Shown here: positions 34,380-46,595 of the stretch, one piece after another
How positions within the stretch are numbered: the stretch's first letter is position 1
Layout: each line of letters starts with the position of its first letter
Made by a program: the position numbers and the translations under genes
The notes under the pieces: generated by a model
The model's input: the letters and a program-made list of their open reading frames with translations, nothing else
Database searches by the model: none
What the model was told of the DNA's origin: nothing
Assembly: GCF_030272615.1 (NCBI RefSeq)
Contig: NC_081410.1
Span: 141,139,349 to 141,203,348, forward strand
Source of the DNA: Cryptomeria japonica
Taxonomy: Eukaryota > Streptophyta > Pinopsida > Cupressales > Cupressaceae
Length of the DNA: 64,000 nt
Reading direction: 5' to 3'

Positions 34380-35506
34380 TCTGGGGCAATTGATTCTTTT
34401 GTTTGAGCCTCAGACTTCATAACCCACTTCTTCACATGCTCCTTTTGAGTGTCATCAACCTTCTGCTTTCCCTTCTCATTAGATTCATCACTTCCCACCG
34501 GTAGGTTCTACTTTTGCAAAATTTAGCAATATATCCTACTTTTTTGCATGCATAACAAGTGATATTGTTCTTCTGAATTGACTTACTGTAACCTTGACCT
34601 GCATTGAGCCATATGTCCAAACTTTCTACATGCATGACATTTCACATTCATTCTACAATCTTTTGTCCTATGATCATACTTCTTACAATTTGAACATTGA
34701 CCGAGAACTGCATTATTATTTTGATTTGCTCTATTTCTACAATGTCTTTCTATATGACCAAATATATTGCAAACAAATCATCTACCATTAAATTTGTGTG
34801 CATTGGGTTGCCTTACCAATGACCTCTGATTCCAGTTGATCTTCTGACCAGATGTGTTATCTTGATTTGCAATACTGAAGCTTTCTCCATGCTCAAATCC
34901 AAGAACTCTAGTGTCTCCAGTGTCCCTTTGATCCTTCAATAATTCATCAAGCTTAGAAGAACTAACCTTGAACTTATCTTTGTATTCATTCCCAATAGTC
35001 AGATCATCTCTTAGGATTGTTACCATTCTTTCTAATTCTTGCTCATTGTTCTATGATTGCACCAATTTAGTTCTCAACACATCATTTTCATGAACCAACC
35101 TAATGCATTCCTCAGATTTGTCTTTTAGAGATATAGCAATATTTTCTTCATTCTTCTTCCAGTCTTAAATCTCCTTGGACATCCTCATAGTTAGGGCTTG
35201 TATTTCATTTTTCATGACAATATTTTCTTGACTCAGCTTCTAACATTGTTCCTTAAGGGCATCCTTCTCTTCATCATCCTGATTTTATAAAAGTTCCTTC
35301 CTTTTAGCTTGGGTAGATGACAACCTCTCCTGCAGAGTAAAAATGAATTCCTTCGTAGATCTCAAGTCATCTTGCATCTTCATGTCCTCAATATTTCAAC
35401 ATCATAGTCTTCAAGTGCTACTTGAAGTTCCTTCCTTAAACTTATCTCCATAGATTTCAGATACAAGATCTTCCTCAAGTTGTTAGACTTACTCCGAGGC
35501 ACCAAG
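34380..35506 (-). pseudogene. Copia D gag: coiled coil and tandem zinc knuckles
   Basis: From 35.5 to 35.0 kb (minus) a broken charged helical region (SLRKELQVALEDYDVE). Then a clean frame 35026-34778 with SSSKLDELLKDQRDTG and RVLGFEHGES, a layout known from Sirevirus gag. Next come four CCHC-type units in about 260 bases: (stop)FVCNIFGHIERHC with the first Cys codon now TGA, CSNCKKYDHRTKDC, CHACRKFGHMAQC one residue short, and after a frameshift CYACKKVGYIAKFC with His changed to Tyr. The N-terminal UBN2-like domain seen in J, E and F is not found. Confidence 0.75.
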
Positions 35507-35519
35507 CTCTGATACTAAT
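35507..35519 (-). promoter_or_regulatory. Primer-binding site of D
   Basis: Minus-strand ttagtatcagagctt, one base different from the tRNA-Met-type PBS, adjacent to the 5' LTR end. Confidence 0.75.
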
Positions 35520-36707
35520 TATTGGGATCCAAGAACACTGAGGTGGGGGGGGTGAATCAGTGTTCAACCGGAATGGATAATTTTAACCTTATTAATACAA
35601 CAACTCAACAACCGATAAATAAAAAAGCATATAACAATAAGCAACAATGCAAACACAAAGATGAATACCATAACACCATAGATTTATACGTGGAAAACCT
35701 CAAAGAGGAAAAACCATGGTGGGATTGGAGACCCACAATATCTATCCACTGATCATATGAATAAATATTATAATAAGGGGCCTGCACATGCAGGAAGGCC
35801 AACATCCTAGAGCACACTGCTCATCACAAAAGGAGTCTCACTGACTATAGATAACATTGGACAACAATCCAGAATGAAGATTGAACTACAAGTATAGCAT
35901 CTCCCATGCCTAAGTACAGTTCCGATTAAGCTAAATACCGAAGGCCTTAAACCTCTTCCACAAACCCAACTTGATCACTTATGATCAACCAAAACCTCTG
36001 CATATAATTATAGCATTGTTTGCTTTCATTCCATAATCTCATCTAATCTACAAAGAGATCTTACATCATATATATACCAACCCAAGACCTAAATAATTAG
36101 GTCAGGCACCTAAAAGATAATACAATAAATTCATAACTTAAAATTGCAATCTAATGCTCAACCAATTTGGCCTAAGAACAAACAGCAAAATCCTATCAAT
36201 GAATCCAACTAGTAATGCATCAGGAGCATCAACCCAAACGTTACATAAACCGGTCCATAACCTAGCAGAATAACTACCTGACCTATAATAGGTCACCATA
36301 AGCAAAATGAAACACCATGAACAACTAGAACATGAACATGATAACCATCAACGTCTAGATAACCTTCTAGAAGACACACCAACACCACTCATCGGATTCA
36401 TCAAAAGATCTTCAACAAAGCTCTATTGGTGAAACCCTCACCGGTAACCAAAAGGCTTACTAGAACAAGTGATAGCTTATGGATCATCAAATCAATACCA
36501 ATTGAATGAACATATATTTGAGTAGCATGAATAGAAAATCTAAGCCAAACCATACCAAAGCATACCGGATCAACATGATCATACCAACCAGAAACCAATC
36601 ATCCTACCGGAACGAACTAGATACCGGTAAACAACCAAAGAAGTTATTGTTGACATCAATGATAAACATCATTGCAACACATAATCAATTCCTCCAAATT
36701 GCCAACA
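35520..36707 (-). repeat. 5' LTR of copia D
   Basis: 1188 bp, tattgggatcc to gccaaca. The U5 hairpin is perfect: gaacactga (35533-35541) with tcagtgttc (35557-35565) over a G-rich loop in plus-strand reading. Confidence 0.88.
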
Positions 36708-37985
36708 ATTTTATGTAAGGAGACACATAAAATTTTAAGATTCAAATCCTATTGTATATCCAAAGTCATCATTTTACACATTTAAGGGAGGTGAGATCAA
36801 TTCGAAGCAAAATTCAAGGTGGAACCATTTAATAAGGAGTCATTGGTCCTTATTGTAGAGGTGAAAAATTACGGTTAGGGTTTAAATTAAGATAATAAAA
36901 CCACTAACCTAATTTACATATACATTAAGGAGGAGAGGAATTCGATACATCTAGCCTTGATAAATCTAGATTTTGATCAAATTCCAAGCCTCCTAGATGG
37001 GGCTCTATCCTCCTTTAATTGAATTGAACTGAATTGTTGAAGATTAGGGCAAGATAGTGGATTATTGAAGCAACTTGATAGAAATAATGATCAATGGTAA
37101 TTGTACAGAGCCACCAACTTGGATCTGAGCAAAAGAAGTTGATTTAGATCTATTCCTAGAAGTTCAGCCTAATTTTTTGAGACCATGCTCCTTTAATTCT
37201 ATTTGGTCCTTCAAATTTATCATTGTCAAAATGTGAATTTTTTCATCTCTACGAATCCTATCGATCCTCCTAAACACAACTCTATACCTATTTCCTTCAC
37301 ACAGAAAGAAGGGGCAAATTATTGGGAATAGGGGTTTGCCTTAGGTCAAACCCCAATTTGGGAATTAACCATGAAATTGAATTGAAAGTGTAAATGAAGT
37401 ACTACAGTAAAATAATTTCCTTTTGACGGAAAGGCTGAAAATGAATGAAACACTAATGATTTAATGAAGTTTTGTTTGTCTCCACTAAGGAATTAGGTTT
37501 CATGTAGATTGTCTTCATAAAACATAGAACATGAATGTCATCTCTAATTCTTGAATCTTGATTTCACTTCTACTCCAATGCTTGATACAAGACTAGTCGC
37601 TTACTCACTTGAATTTTCTAGAGTGTAATTGCGATCTTGAATTTATGGATTAGGTATAAAATGAGAGGGGTAGACCTCCTTTTATACTTGTTGGTCGAAA
37701 AACAAATTGAATTTTCAACAGAGACTGACATAGGATCTAGGTCTTCGCCCAAATTAGTTGTTATGAGGCCCCAAAATGGATCCTTTTTTAGAGGTTCATG
37801 GCACTGGCCACCATGGTCCTAGAAATCAGGGCTCTAAGATCAAGCGGAGATAATTTAGATAGTGAAAAGTTGTGTTTTATTGTTGGTGTGAGAAGAACTA
37901 GTGCTTGTGTCGGGCCTTAGAGGATGAAATTTCAAAGTAAGGCCTGAGGACAAAATTGTAGGCAATTACAATTCAAGACATTACA
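36708..37985 (-). repeat. Gypsy H 3' LTR (interrupted by D)
   Basis: On the minus strand starts tgtaatgtcttg right after the PPT. TATAAAAGG box at 37678-37686 (complement), then the cccctctcattttata block shared with gypsy C. The LTR probably continues beyond D to the left of 31394, but the end is not visible. Short frames here (for example 37637-37822) are not supported. Confidence 0.65.
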
Positions 37986-38858
37986 TTTAGCCCTTACTTT
38001 AGCGAGAGTATGAGACCAAGAATACTCACATTAAAGTACAAATATTTGCATTGAAAAATTTCATCAAGACATCAAAGAGACAATACACACTAAGCCCCAG
38101 AGACTTTAGGATCTTACTACTTCAATATCAAGATAAAATAGATAGCATAAGAAAGAGGATAGAGAGAGAGAGAATCATGACTACTAGCCTAGTAAGGTTG
38201 GCTTACTATGAGTCATGAAAAATAAAAATAACAAATTACAAAGAAAAAGGCTCAATTTGCAAAGTAACTTGAGTATTGAAACATGTTATGGTGTGTGCAT
38301 AAAAGGAAACATTGAGTTGAGTGTATACCTCCATGTTAAAGAGATCTTGCATACGCCTTATTGGGAGAAATTGCTTAAGGTAGAATGCATCCAAAAGACA
38401 AGAACATTACCACAATGAGATGCCCCCAAGAAAGGACAAATCAAAGGATAATGGTCACAAAACATAAAAACACATAAGGGAACCACTAACTCTGGGGTCA
38501 GTATGCTCTTATGATAGATAATACATATCATGAATATTTGTATTGAATTGACCTTATCCCCCAAAGGTAATGGAACCACAAACACAATGGAAGAAGAGCA
38601 TGTGTCTTTTGAGTCAAAATGGAAGAGACCAAAAGAGATCTCAATGCTTTGCATCATCCCCAAGTAGAAAACACAAGGGACAAAAATTAGAAGAATTGAG
38701 ATACAAATAGAAGAATTTCACAACAAATTCGGCCTCTTTATTACCTTGCACCAACAGAGTAATAAGGATCATCTAAAGAAAACCTAACATAACACATTAT
38801 GGAGGAAACACATGAAAAACAAGGGAGAGAGGAGAGAGAATCTATGACATGAATGGAG
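37986..38858 (-). other. Gypsy H 3' non-coding region and PPT
   Basis: Collinear with 3011-3664 of gypsy C. The polypurine tract (minus: aagtaagggctaaa) is at 37986-37999. The minus-strand frames 38358-38663 and 38741-38935 continue the decaying C-terminal end (IDSLSSLPCFSCVSSIM, YVRFSLDDPYYSVG), after a frameshift relative to the upstream part. Confidence 0.65.
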
Positions 38859-39551
38859 CTAATCAAAAAAATCATCTGCCTCCCAATCTTGTTGAATATT
38901 ACTTTGGGAAGGTGGACAAGATGCAAAAGGAGCAACTTTAAGCATGGTAGATGGAGCTACCGCAAGTTCCAAACAAGGATCATGCTCTGAGTCACTTTGT
39001 TTGTCACAAGGATCTAGGGTTAATTCTATTGAAAAATGTTTAGATAGATCATTATTAACAATAACAAGATTATACATATCATCAAAATCAACATTGTTAG
39101 CATGAACAACATCATCATCTATTCCATCATCCAGATTAATAAAAATAGGATCTCTTACACAAAAAGAGCATGAACCATCAATTTTGTAAAGAATTTCTAA
39201 TCTTGGTGATTTAGGTTTAACTTCCTCACTAGGGTTAAGGTTGGACAAATGGGACCAAGTCAACATTTGATGTCTTTGGGGAGGAAATGGTTTGAGAAGG
39301 AAGTTCAAAACCCTTATCATGATGTCTTCGTCAGTGTTCTCTCACATAAAGGTTTATTTTATTTTAGTCCAAGGGTTGAGAAGGTTGAGGATCAATGGAC
39401 GTGGGTTTCTTTTCTTCCTTTAAAGGAGGAGAAATGGAAGAAGGTCTACTAGGTTAAGAAATAGGAGATTCCAAGCAATTTTCTTTGTAAGATGTAGGAG
39501 GCAAGACTGTGGTATATATAGGAGAAATAGAAGGTTTGGAAAGGCTTCCAA
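38859..39551 (-). pseudogene. Gypsy H polyprotein spacer (after protease)
   Basis: Minus-strand frame with SPRLEILYKIDGS, DPIFINLDDGIDDDVV, NDLSKHFSIELTLDPC, EHDPCLELAVAPSTMLK and CPPSQSNIQQDWEADDFFD. It is acidic and has no enzyme motif. One frameshift lies near the SQTISSPKT homology (about 39.25 kb). At 39551 it meets the TCCAA duplication; beyond E it continues at 54259, where the protease end lies. No RT or integrase sequence intervenes. Confidence 0.78.
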
Positions 39552-40788
39552 TGTTGGCAATTTGGAGGAATTGATTATGTGTTGCATTGATGTTTTGTCA
39601 TTGATGTCAACAATAGTTATCTTGGATGCTTTACCGACACCCTTCTGGTCTAGGTAGATTGTGTGGTTTCTAGTTGGTTTGGATCCACCATGATCCGGTA
39701 TGCTCCACTATGTTTGGGTTATGGAATTAGCTTACTCATGTTCATATTCAATCAGTTGGCTTTGGTCTGGTGATCAGATGCTATCTTGTTTGCTAGGAAG
39801 CTTGGTTTGTGGTTTTGGAGATGGTTTCACCAACAAATCTTTATTGAAGATCTTTTATGATATGCATAAGTGATGTTGGTGCGACTTCTATTCAAGTTTT
39901 AGGATGCTGATGGTGATCATGTTCAAGAATTTGGAGGATTGGGATCATTGCTTTAGCGTGTGGACCTATATTGGGTCCCAGTTGATCTAGGTTATGGTTC
40001 GGCTTAATGTAACATGTTGATTGGACCTCTCGATGTGTTTCTGGGATGTCTTATGGGTTGGATATTATTTGTTTGGCCTAAGGCCGACATGTTTTGTAAT
40101 TATGTAATTGGTTTATTGTTTGGTGGCTGACCTGATTGTTTATGGTTGAGGGTTTGTATATATATGATGTAAGATCTCATTGTAGATAATCATGGTCATA
40201 GGAAAGGGATATGGATATGTAATGTGCGAATAATGTAATATCATTCAGGTAGAGGATTTGGTCAATCAGTGGAGATCAAATTAGGTTTATGTAAGAGGAT
40301 TTATTCCTCCAGTATTGAGATAAACCAGAACTATAATCAGGCATAGGAGATGTTATCTTTGCAGTTCATTCATTCTTCTGGATTGTAGTCTAGATTTCTA
40401 TGTAGTTAGTGAGACTCCTTTTGTGATGAGCAATGCACTCTAGGTTGTTGGCCTTCTCGCAAGTGTAGGCCCCTCAATTATAATTCACATACTTACTGTA
40501 GAAGTATTATCTGATTGTGGGTAGGCTTCCCATCGTGGGTTTTTTCTTTACCGGGTTTTCCACGTATAAATCTTGGTGTCATGTGGATGGTATTTATTCT
40601 CTGATTATTGTTTATGCTTAATTGATTTATCTGTTATTCCAGTATTTGGTTTAAGCATTTTGGTATTAATGTTTTGTTTTGGGTTCCAGTATTAAATTTT
40701 TAATTGCTAATGGTTCTGGTAATCTGTTACAACTAATTCACCGCCCCCCCCCTCTCAATTGTCTTCTGGTTATCTGAAATGTCTAACA
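39552..40788 (+). repeat. 5' LTR of copia E
   Basis: 1237 bp, tgttggcaattt to gtctaaca. TATATATA near 40157-40164 in the block ggtttgtatatata. The U5 hairpin is weakened here (acaacta...caattgt) but better kept in the 3' LTR. Confidence 0.9.
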
Positions 40789-40803
40789 ATTGGTATCAGA
40801 GCT
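40789..40803 (+). promoter_or_regulatory. Primer-binding site of E
   Basis: attggtatcagagct, exact tRNA-Met-type copia PBS, immediately after the LTR. Confidence 0.88.
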
Positions 40804-40846
40804 CTGGTCCTCTTTGCAGAAAGCTTAATCGCTTGAGCAAGATCCT

Positions 40847-40972
40847 ATGGCGACTAACAGTTCAAGTTCATCTAGTTCATATGGAGCTATCTTTCAGAGA
40901 GATATTACTAGGCTTGATGGAACAAATTACACAGTATGGAAGATTCAGATGGAGACTCATCTGAGATGTCTC
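40847..40972 (+). pseudogene. Copia E gag, N-terminal piece
   Basis: ATG at 40847 gives a serine-rich start, then ITRLDGTNYTVWKIQMETHL. The frame is cut after 42 codons by element F at the GTCTC target and resumes at 47657 in frame. Confidence 0.9.
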
Positions 40973-42034
40973 TATTAGGTCCCGGAGACAACTGAGAGGG
41001 GGGGGTGAATCAGTTGTCAATTAATTTTAAACCAAAAGATAACTTAACCACCTTAATGCTTAGTACCGGTAAACTAGTTAAGTATGTCTGTAGATAGTGT
41101 TAACAATTATTAGCTATACCGGTAAATATTAATGCATGAAACATAAACACAAAGTCATCCACAACATATGACACCAATATTTGTACGTGGAAACCCTGTA
41201 AGGGGAAAAACCATGGTGGGAAACCTTACCCACAATCAGATGATACTATTGCAGATAGTAAGTGTACATAAATGGGGTCTGCACATGCAGAAAGGCCAAC
41301 AGCCTAGAGCTCACTACTCAATCATAAAATGGGAGTCACACTGACTACGGTTGGATGGTTAAATCCAATAAGAATGTACTGCACAAAATAGCATCTTCAT
41401 ATGCTGGATTCAGTACAAGTGTAATTCTGATATGCTTTCATAAAAATTTAAGTTCACCTTCAAATGATGTCTTCATGTATAGCTCTGCTTAATCTCGCAT
41501 ATACCTTCACACAATTCTTTTTCACATTCCACACCCGATCTTACAATTAAGATCTTACATTTATACCATAACCTAAGACCAATTTTAGTAGGTTGGCTCT
41601 ACAAGATATTACAATAAAAACATTTTACAAACACTATAATGTACGATGCAATAACCGATTGAACATGTCAGCTTAATGCATTTACAATAATAATTAATCA
41701 TTTCCTTATCGTGCCATGTTGATCTGGAAAAGATAAACCTGTCGGTGTAACCCTAGGTAACCCTGAACCTATTTACCGGTAAAAGAAAATATGCAAATAT
41801 GAATATACCAATGAACAAAACTCCAGGACAAGATGTCCAAAAGATGTCTTTGACATTACCAATTATCTTCCACTTAATTCTGAGTGCCGGTGATCATTAT
41901 ATCCTGTCGGTGAACTATATACCAGTAACTGTGCAATAGTTACTTGCTTGCCGGTGAATGCTTTTGGATCTCCATAGTGCTAGTGTTTTAGTAAGTGTTG
42001 ACATCAATGACAAAATCATACCAAAATACCAACA
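40973..42034 (-). repeat. 3' LTR of copia F
   Basis: tattaggtccc at left, taccaaca at right. ATTTATA (TATA complement) at 41559-41565. U5 hairpin: gacaactga (40987-40995) pairs perfectly with tcagttgtc (41010-41018). Confidence 0.92.
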
Positions 42035-42401
42035 ATCTCCCCCTTTGGCATTGATGGCAACACAAGTTGGAAAAACCATCAAAGTGCCAAAACAGAAATG
42101 CCACATACCAACAATCTCTAAAAAGATCATAACCAGAATATAGAGAGTAATAGTCTCTCCCAAACAAGAATTTCTCCCCTTGGGAGCAACATGTGTTTTC
42201 CAAAGTTTCCATACCAATTTCTCCAAAAGATAATGTGTTTTTCCATAGATATCTCTCCCCCTTTGACATCAAATGCCAAAGTACAAAATACCAATCAATT
42301 CAATATACCAACTACTCCCCCTGAGAAGTAGCTTCCTCATCAAAGACCGGAGTAAAAGTTTTGTCTTTTAATTCTGTCGGTTGATGACAATCATCAACTA
42401 T
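42035..42401 (-). other. F 3' non-coding region with repeated PPTs
   Basis: Minus-strand purine blocks at 42035-42048 (caaagggggagat, next to the LTR), near 42248-42262 (gtcaaagggggagaga) and near 42315. The same arrangement occurs in J. Confidence 0.7.
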
Positions 42402-44040
42402 CTAAGTCTCTACCGGTGGTGGTATGACTCCAAGCTGATCTCTGAGATATTCAAAAGTCTCCTTAGGAAAAGGTTTTGTGAAATTATCTGCAACCTATTC
42501 TTTAGTGTTCACATAAACCAGTTTTATCTCCTTTTCTTCAACTTTTTCCCTTAGAAAATTCAGTTTGATAGAAACATGTTTTGTTTTAGAATGTAGTACT
42601 GGATTCTTAGATATATCAATTGTTGCAGTGTTATCACAATATATGGTAATAGGTTCCTTACATTTTACCTTTATGTCTTTCAACATTTGCTTAAGCCATA
42701 GTACCTGTGTACAGTTAGTTGTTGCTGCAACATATTTCGATTCTGCTGTTGATAAAGATGTACAACTCTATTTCTTACTCAACCAAGAAACTAATCTCTT
42801 TCCAAGAAAGAATGCTCCACTGGTGGTGCTTTTCCTACCATCCACATCTCCTGCCCAATTTGCATCTGTGTATGCACATAATTCAAAGTTTTCATCTCTA
42901 GGATACCATAATCCAAGATTTATAGTGCCTTGTAAGTACCGAAAAATCCTTTTTACTGTTGATTCATGATTTTCTCTAGGATTACTTTGAAATATTGAAA
43001 CAATACATACTGCATTCATAATATTAGGTCTAGCTTGTGTCAAATACAATAAACCTCCTATCATAGATTTGTATCTAGTTGGATTAACAGGTGTAGATTC
43101 ATCCCTTTGAGATAGTTTGTCATTTGTATTCATAGGTGTGCTTACCGGTTTAGAGTTTTCCATCCCAAATTTCTTTAGTAACTCTTTTAAGTATTTGGAT
43201 TGACTCAAAAATATACCTTTGTCAGTCTGTGAAATCTGCAATCCTAAAAAGAATTTTATTTCTCCAATCATAGACATTTCAAATTCTTGTTGCATTTTTG
43301 TAGAAAATTCCTTACATAAACCATCTTCTCCTCCAAAGATTATATCATCAACAAATACATCTATAATCAAGATGTCATCATTAGTTATTTTGTAATATAA
43401 ATTGTTGTCTGCATTTTCTTTAGTAAAACCAATCTTTAAAAGATACTTATCCAATCTTGCATACCAAGCTCTTGGGGCTTGTTTCAGTCCATACAGAGCT
43501 TTCCTTAATCTACAAACCATATCATTGTCATCAGTCAAAGAAAATCCATCAGGTTGTTCAATGTATACTTCCTCTTCAAGATCTCCATTCAAAAATGCAC
43601 ATTTAATATCCATTTGATAAACTTTGTAGTTCTTGTGTGCTGCAAAAGCCAAGAATAATTTGACTGCCTCAATTCTAGCTACCGGTGCAAAGGTTTCATT
43701 ATAATCAACTCCTTCTTTCTGAGAATATCCCTTACACACTAGTCTTGCTTTATTTCTGACAACCTTACCATCTTCATTAAGTTTGTTTCTAAATACCCAT
43801 TTGGTTCCAATTATATTTTTATCTTTAGGTCGGGGAACTAATGTCCAAGTGTTATTTTTCTCAATTTGTTCTAATTCTTCTTCCATAGCTTTAATCCAAA
43901 ATTTATCTTCACATGTCTCATTAATAGATGATGGTTCTATTTGAGAAATAAGACATACCTCTTCATTTACCAATCTTCCTCTTGTCATAACTCCTTTAAA
44001 TTTATTTCCAATTATTTGATCTTCAGAATGATTCAATCTT
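42402..44040 (-). pseudogene. pol: Copia F reverse transcriptase and RNase H
   Basis: The 422-codon frame 44036-42768 holds the complete [57 protein letters not shown], the [11 protein letters not shown] active site, [16 protein letters not shown] and [12 protein letters not shown], then RNase [16 protein letters not shown] and [12 protein letters not shown] follows, then SCTSLSTAES and YCDNTATIDISKN to the end of the gene at 42402, with one more stop near 42494. RT itself has no stop, so it may be the least damaged RT in the window. Confidence 0.93.
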
Positions 44041-45462
44041 ACATACCGGGGTGTCTTTGTTTGTTGTTGTTCTTCAGTTATTGTGGAATCCTCAGATGGT
44101 ACCGGGGTAACTAGATCTTCATTCTATACCAATGGATTTGGTGTAGGTTCATTTGTCACAATTTCTATTTCCGGTTCAGAGTCTATATACCTTGAAGTTC
44201 CTCTAAATTGTTCATCAATTTTTACATTTGTACTCTCACCAATTTTCTGCAATCTCTTGTTAAAACATCTATATGCCTTGCTCTTAGATGAATAACCAAG
44301 AAATACTCCTTCATCACTTCTAGGATCAAATATACTCATCTCTTCTAATATAACATTTACTTCCAAAAATTCTGAAATACTTAAGAGTAGGAGTATTACC
44401 AAACCATAGTTCATGAGGGGTCTTACCGGTTTCACCTTTGATGTGAACTTTGTTGAATGTATAGAACATTGTGCTGACTGCTTCTCTCCAATACACATGT
44501 GGTAAATTTGCTTCTGATAACATACTTCTTGCTGCATCCAAGATAGTTCTATTTTACCTTTCAACAACTCCATTCTATTGTGGTGTCCGAGGTGTTGATA
44601 GTTGTCTTTTGATTCCATTCACTTCACAGAATTTATTAAATTCCTTAGATGTGAATTCTCCTCCTTGATCTGATCTTAAACATTTGATTTTCTTACCGGT
44701 TTCATTTTCAACCATTGCTTTGAATAGTTTGAACTTTCCAAGTGCTTCAGATTTTTCTCTGAGAAAAGTAACCCAACACATTCTAGAATAGTCATCAATG
44801 ATTCACATGAAATATCTATCACCTTGTAAGCTTTTAGTTCTAGCTGGACCACATAAATCAGTGTGAATCAAATCAAAAGCATTATTGGATTTTTCTGGAA
44901 TACTTTTGAAAGTAGCTCTAACTTGTTTTCCAAATTGACATTCCTTGCATATTGTGTTCTGAGGTTTGACAATTTTAGGTAGACCTCCAACTGCCTTAGA
45001 AGTACTGATCTTTACCATGAAATCAAAGTTTACATGACAGAGTCTCTTATGCCATAACCAACTTTCATCTATATGTGCAATCAAGCATGTCTTTTCACTG
45101 TTATTCAAATGAAAGATATTACCTCTAGTTTGATTACCAGTTGCAATTTCCAAACCATTTCTATTCATGATTTTGCATTTTCCATTTTTAAATTGTAACT
45201 GAAATCCTTTCTCAACTAATTGACCAACACTTAAAAGATTATACTTTAATCCTTCAACATAGTAGACATTGTCAGTGTTATGCTTACCATCAAGAGATAT
45301 TGTACCTTTACCTTTGATTGAATAGGCTTTGTCATCTCCAAATCTTACTAAACCTCCATTGTATTCTTGAAAGTTCAAGAATTTACCTTTCTCTCCTGTC
45401 ATATGATGTGAGCATCCTAAGTCAATGATCCATTCATCCTTTATTTCAACTTTAGCTGCTAG
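44041..45462 (-). pseudogene. pol: Copia F protease and integrase
   Basis: Protease IIDLGCSHHMTGEK (Ser of the DSG motif changed to Leu), then a clean 200-codon frame to 44803 with FGDDKAYSIKGKGTISLDGK, WLWHKRLCHVNFDFM, CKECQFGKQ and IHTDLCGPARTKS. A stop replaces Leu just before IDDYSRMCW. The integrase core continues with RSDQGGEFTSKEF, then two stops around NGVVER. The tail frame shifts near 44.33 kb, then FDPRSDEGVFLGYSS. Catalytic D, D and E codons are still readable. Confidence 0.9.
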
Positions 45463-46539
45463 GGCTTATTCTACCGGTTGAGCAGTAGGTGCTAGTTGAT
45501 CTTCTGTTATAGCAACAAAAACCCATCCATTGTCTGTCGGATCCTCATCAGAATCATCAGTCACACCTTCATCAGCAATGTAACAATATTTGTCTTTGTT
45601 CTTCTTGAACCTGTATCTCTGATATTCAGGATTGGGCTTGTATGTCCTTCTAGCTTCTTCTCTTAGTCTAGCATGTCTATCAGGGCATCTCAAAGCCATA
45701 TGACCAATCTTATTGCAGTTAAAACATTTAAAGGATGCCTTACCTTCATACTTACTTCCAACTGGACCTTTAGGCATTTTCCTTGCAAATAGTGCTTCAA
45801 GTTCTTCATTTTCTTTCCTGCTTTCTTCAAGTTCTCTTGCATAAAAGGCTTTCCAATTAGATTTGTCAAATGATGGAGCAGATGATGTTGATGCTTTAAA
45901 GGCTAAATCTGTCTTTATAGTAGCAACAAGGCCAAATTCTTCAATTTCAAAAGCTGAAAGTTTTCCAATCAATGTATCCCTAGTTACTGATGTATTAGGC
46001 ATTGTTCTTAACTCATTTATAGCAGTAGCCTTCATTTTATATGTTGGTGGCAATCCTCTTAAGATTTTTGAAACAATTTCATCCTCACTTAAGGTTCCTC
46101 CACAACATTTAGTACCCAAAACAATTTCATTTACTCTTTCCATAAAAGCAGAAATCCTTTCATCTTCTTCCATTTTCAGATGTTCATACCTGACCCGGAA
46201 GCTTTCAAGTTTTGCAATTTTGATTGTGGAATCTCCTTCATTCAATGTTTCCAAATGATCCTAAATAGCTTTATCAATAGAGCTATCTGATAATCCCATG
46301 ATTTGTTGATCTAATAATGCGCTCAAAAGTGCTTCTCTTGCTTTGCAATCATTTTCCTCATCTTTTGCCAAGGTAGTTGGACTGGGCTGACCAACTACAG
46401 CAACAGTGTAACCTTTCTTTGTAACTTCCCAGACATCTTTGCCAATGCAGTTTAGATGTGTCTCCATTTTGATCTTCCATATGCCATAGTTGGTTCCATC
46501 AAGTTTAGGACTATCCTTCCTGAAATAATTAGTAGACAT
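45463..46539 (-). pseudogene. gag: Copia F gag
   Basis: Starts MSTNYFRKDSPKLDGTNY at 46539 (minus), the same start as J. One internal TAG-type stop lies at 46260-46258 (after DSSIDKAI) and the frame then runs to 45466 with ESFRVRYEHLKMEEDERIS, a CFNCNKIGHMALRC knuckle and an acidic tail. It ends in TAA at 45465-45463, at the same codon where J has TAG. Protease follows in the same frame. Confidence 0.9.
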
Positions 46540-46595
46540 TGGATCTCCTCGAGTTGTTAAACTTCTGCAAAAGAGGACTTAGCTATGATACCAAT
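46540..46595 (-). promoter_or_regulatory. Leader and PBS of F
   Basis: Minus-strand attggtatcatagct next to the LTR is the PBS with one substitution; the short leader to the gag ATG matches J. Confidence 0.75.

Larger units (their letters stand above)
31394..36707 (-). mobile_element. Copia element D (Sirevirus-like), internally deleted
   Basis: 5314 bp with LTRs 31394-32591 and 35520-36707; flanks gtttt and atttt (4 of 5 identical). The PBS, read on the minus strand, is ttagtatcagagctt beside 35519. The internal region is only about 2.9 kb: gag with coiled coil and several zinc knuckles, an integrase tail, then RNase H, with RT missing. The gag layout (coiled coil, KLDELL..QR....LGF motif, knuckles) fits Sireviruses. 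The LTR start is the same as in element E (tgttggcaatttggaggaat), although the internal parts differ. Confidence 0.88.

Noticed and set aside
37637-37822. 61-codon frame in the gypsy H LTR
   Set aside because: LTR sequence around the TATA box; no counterpart frame in the gypsy C LTR.
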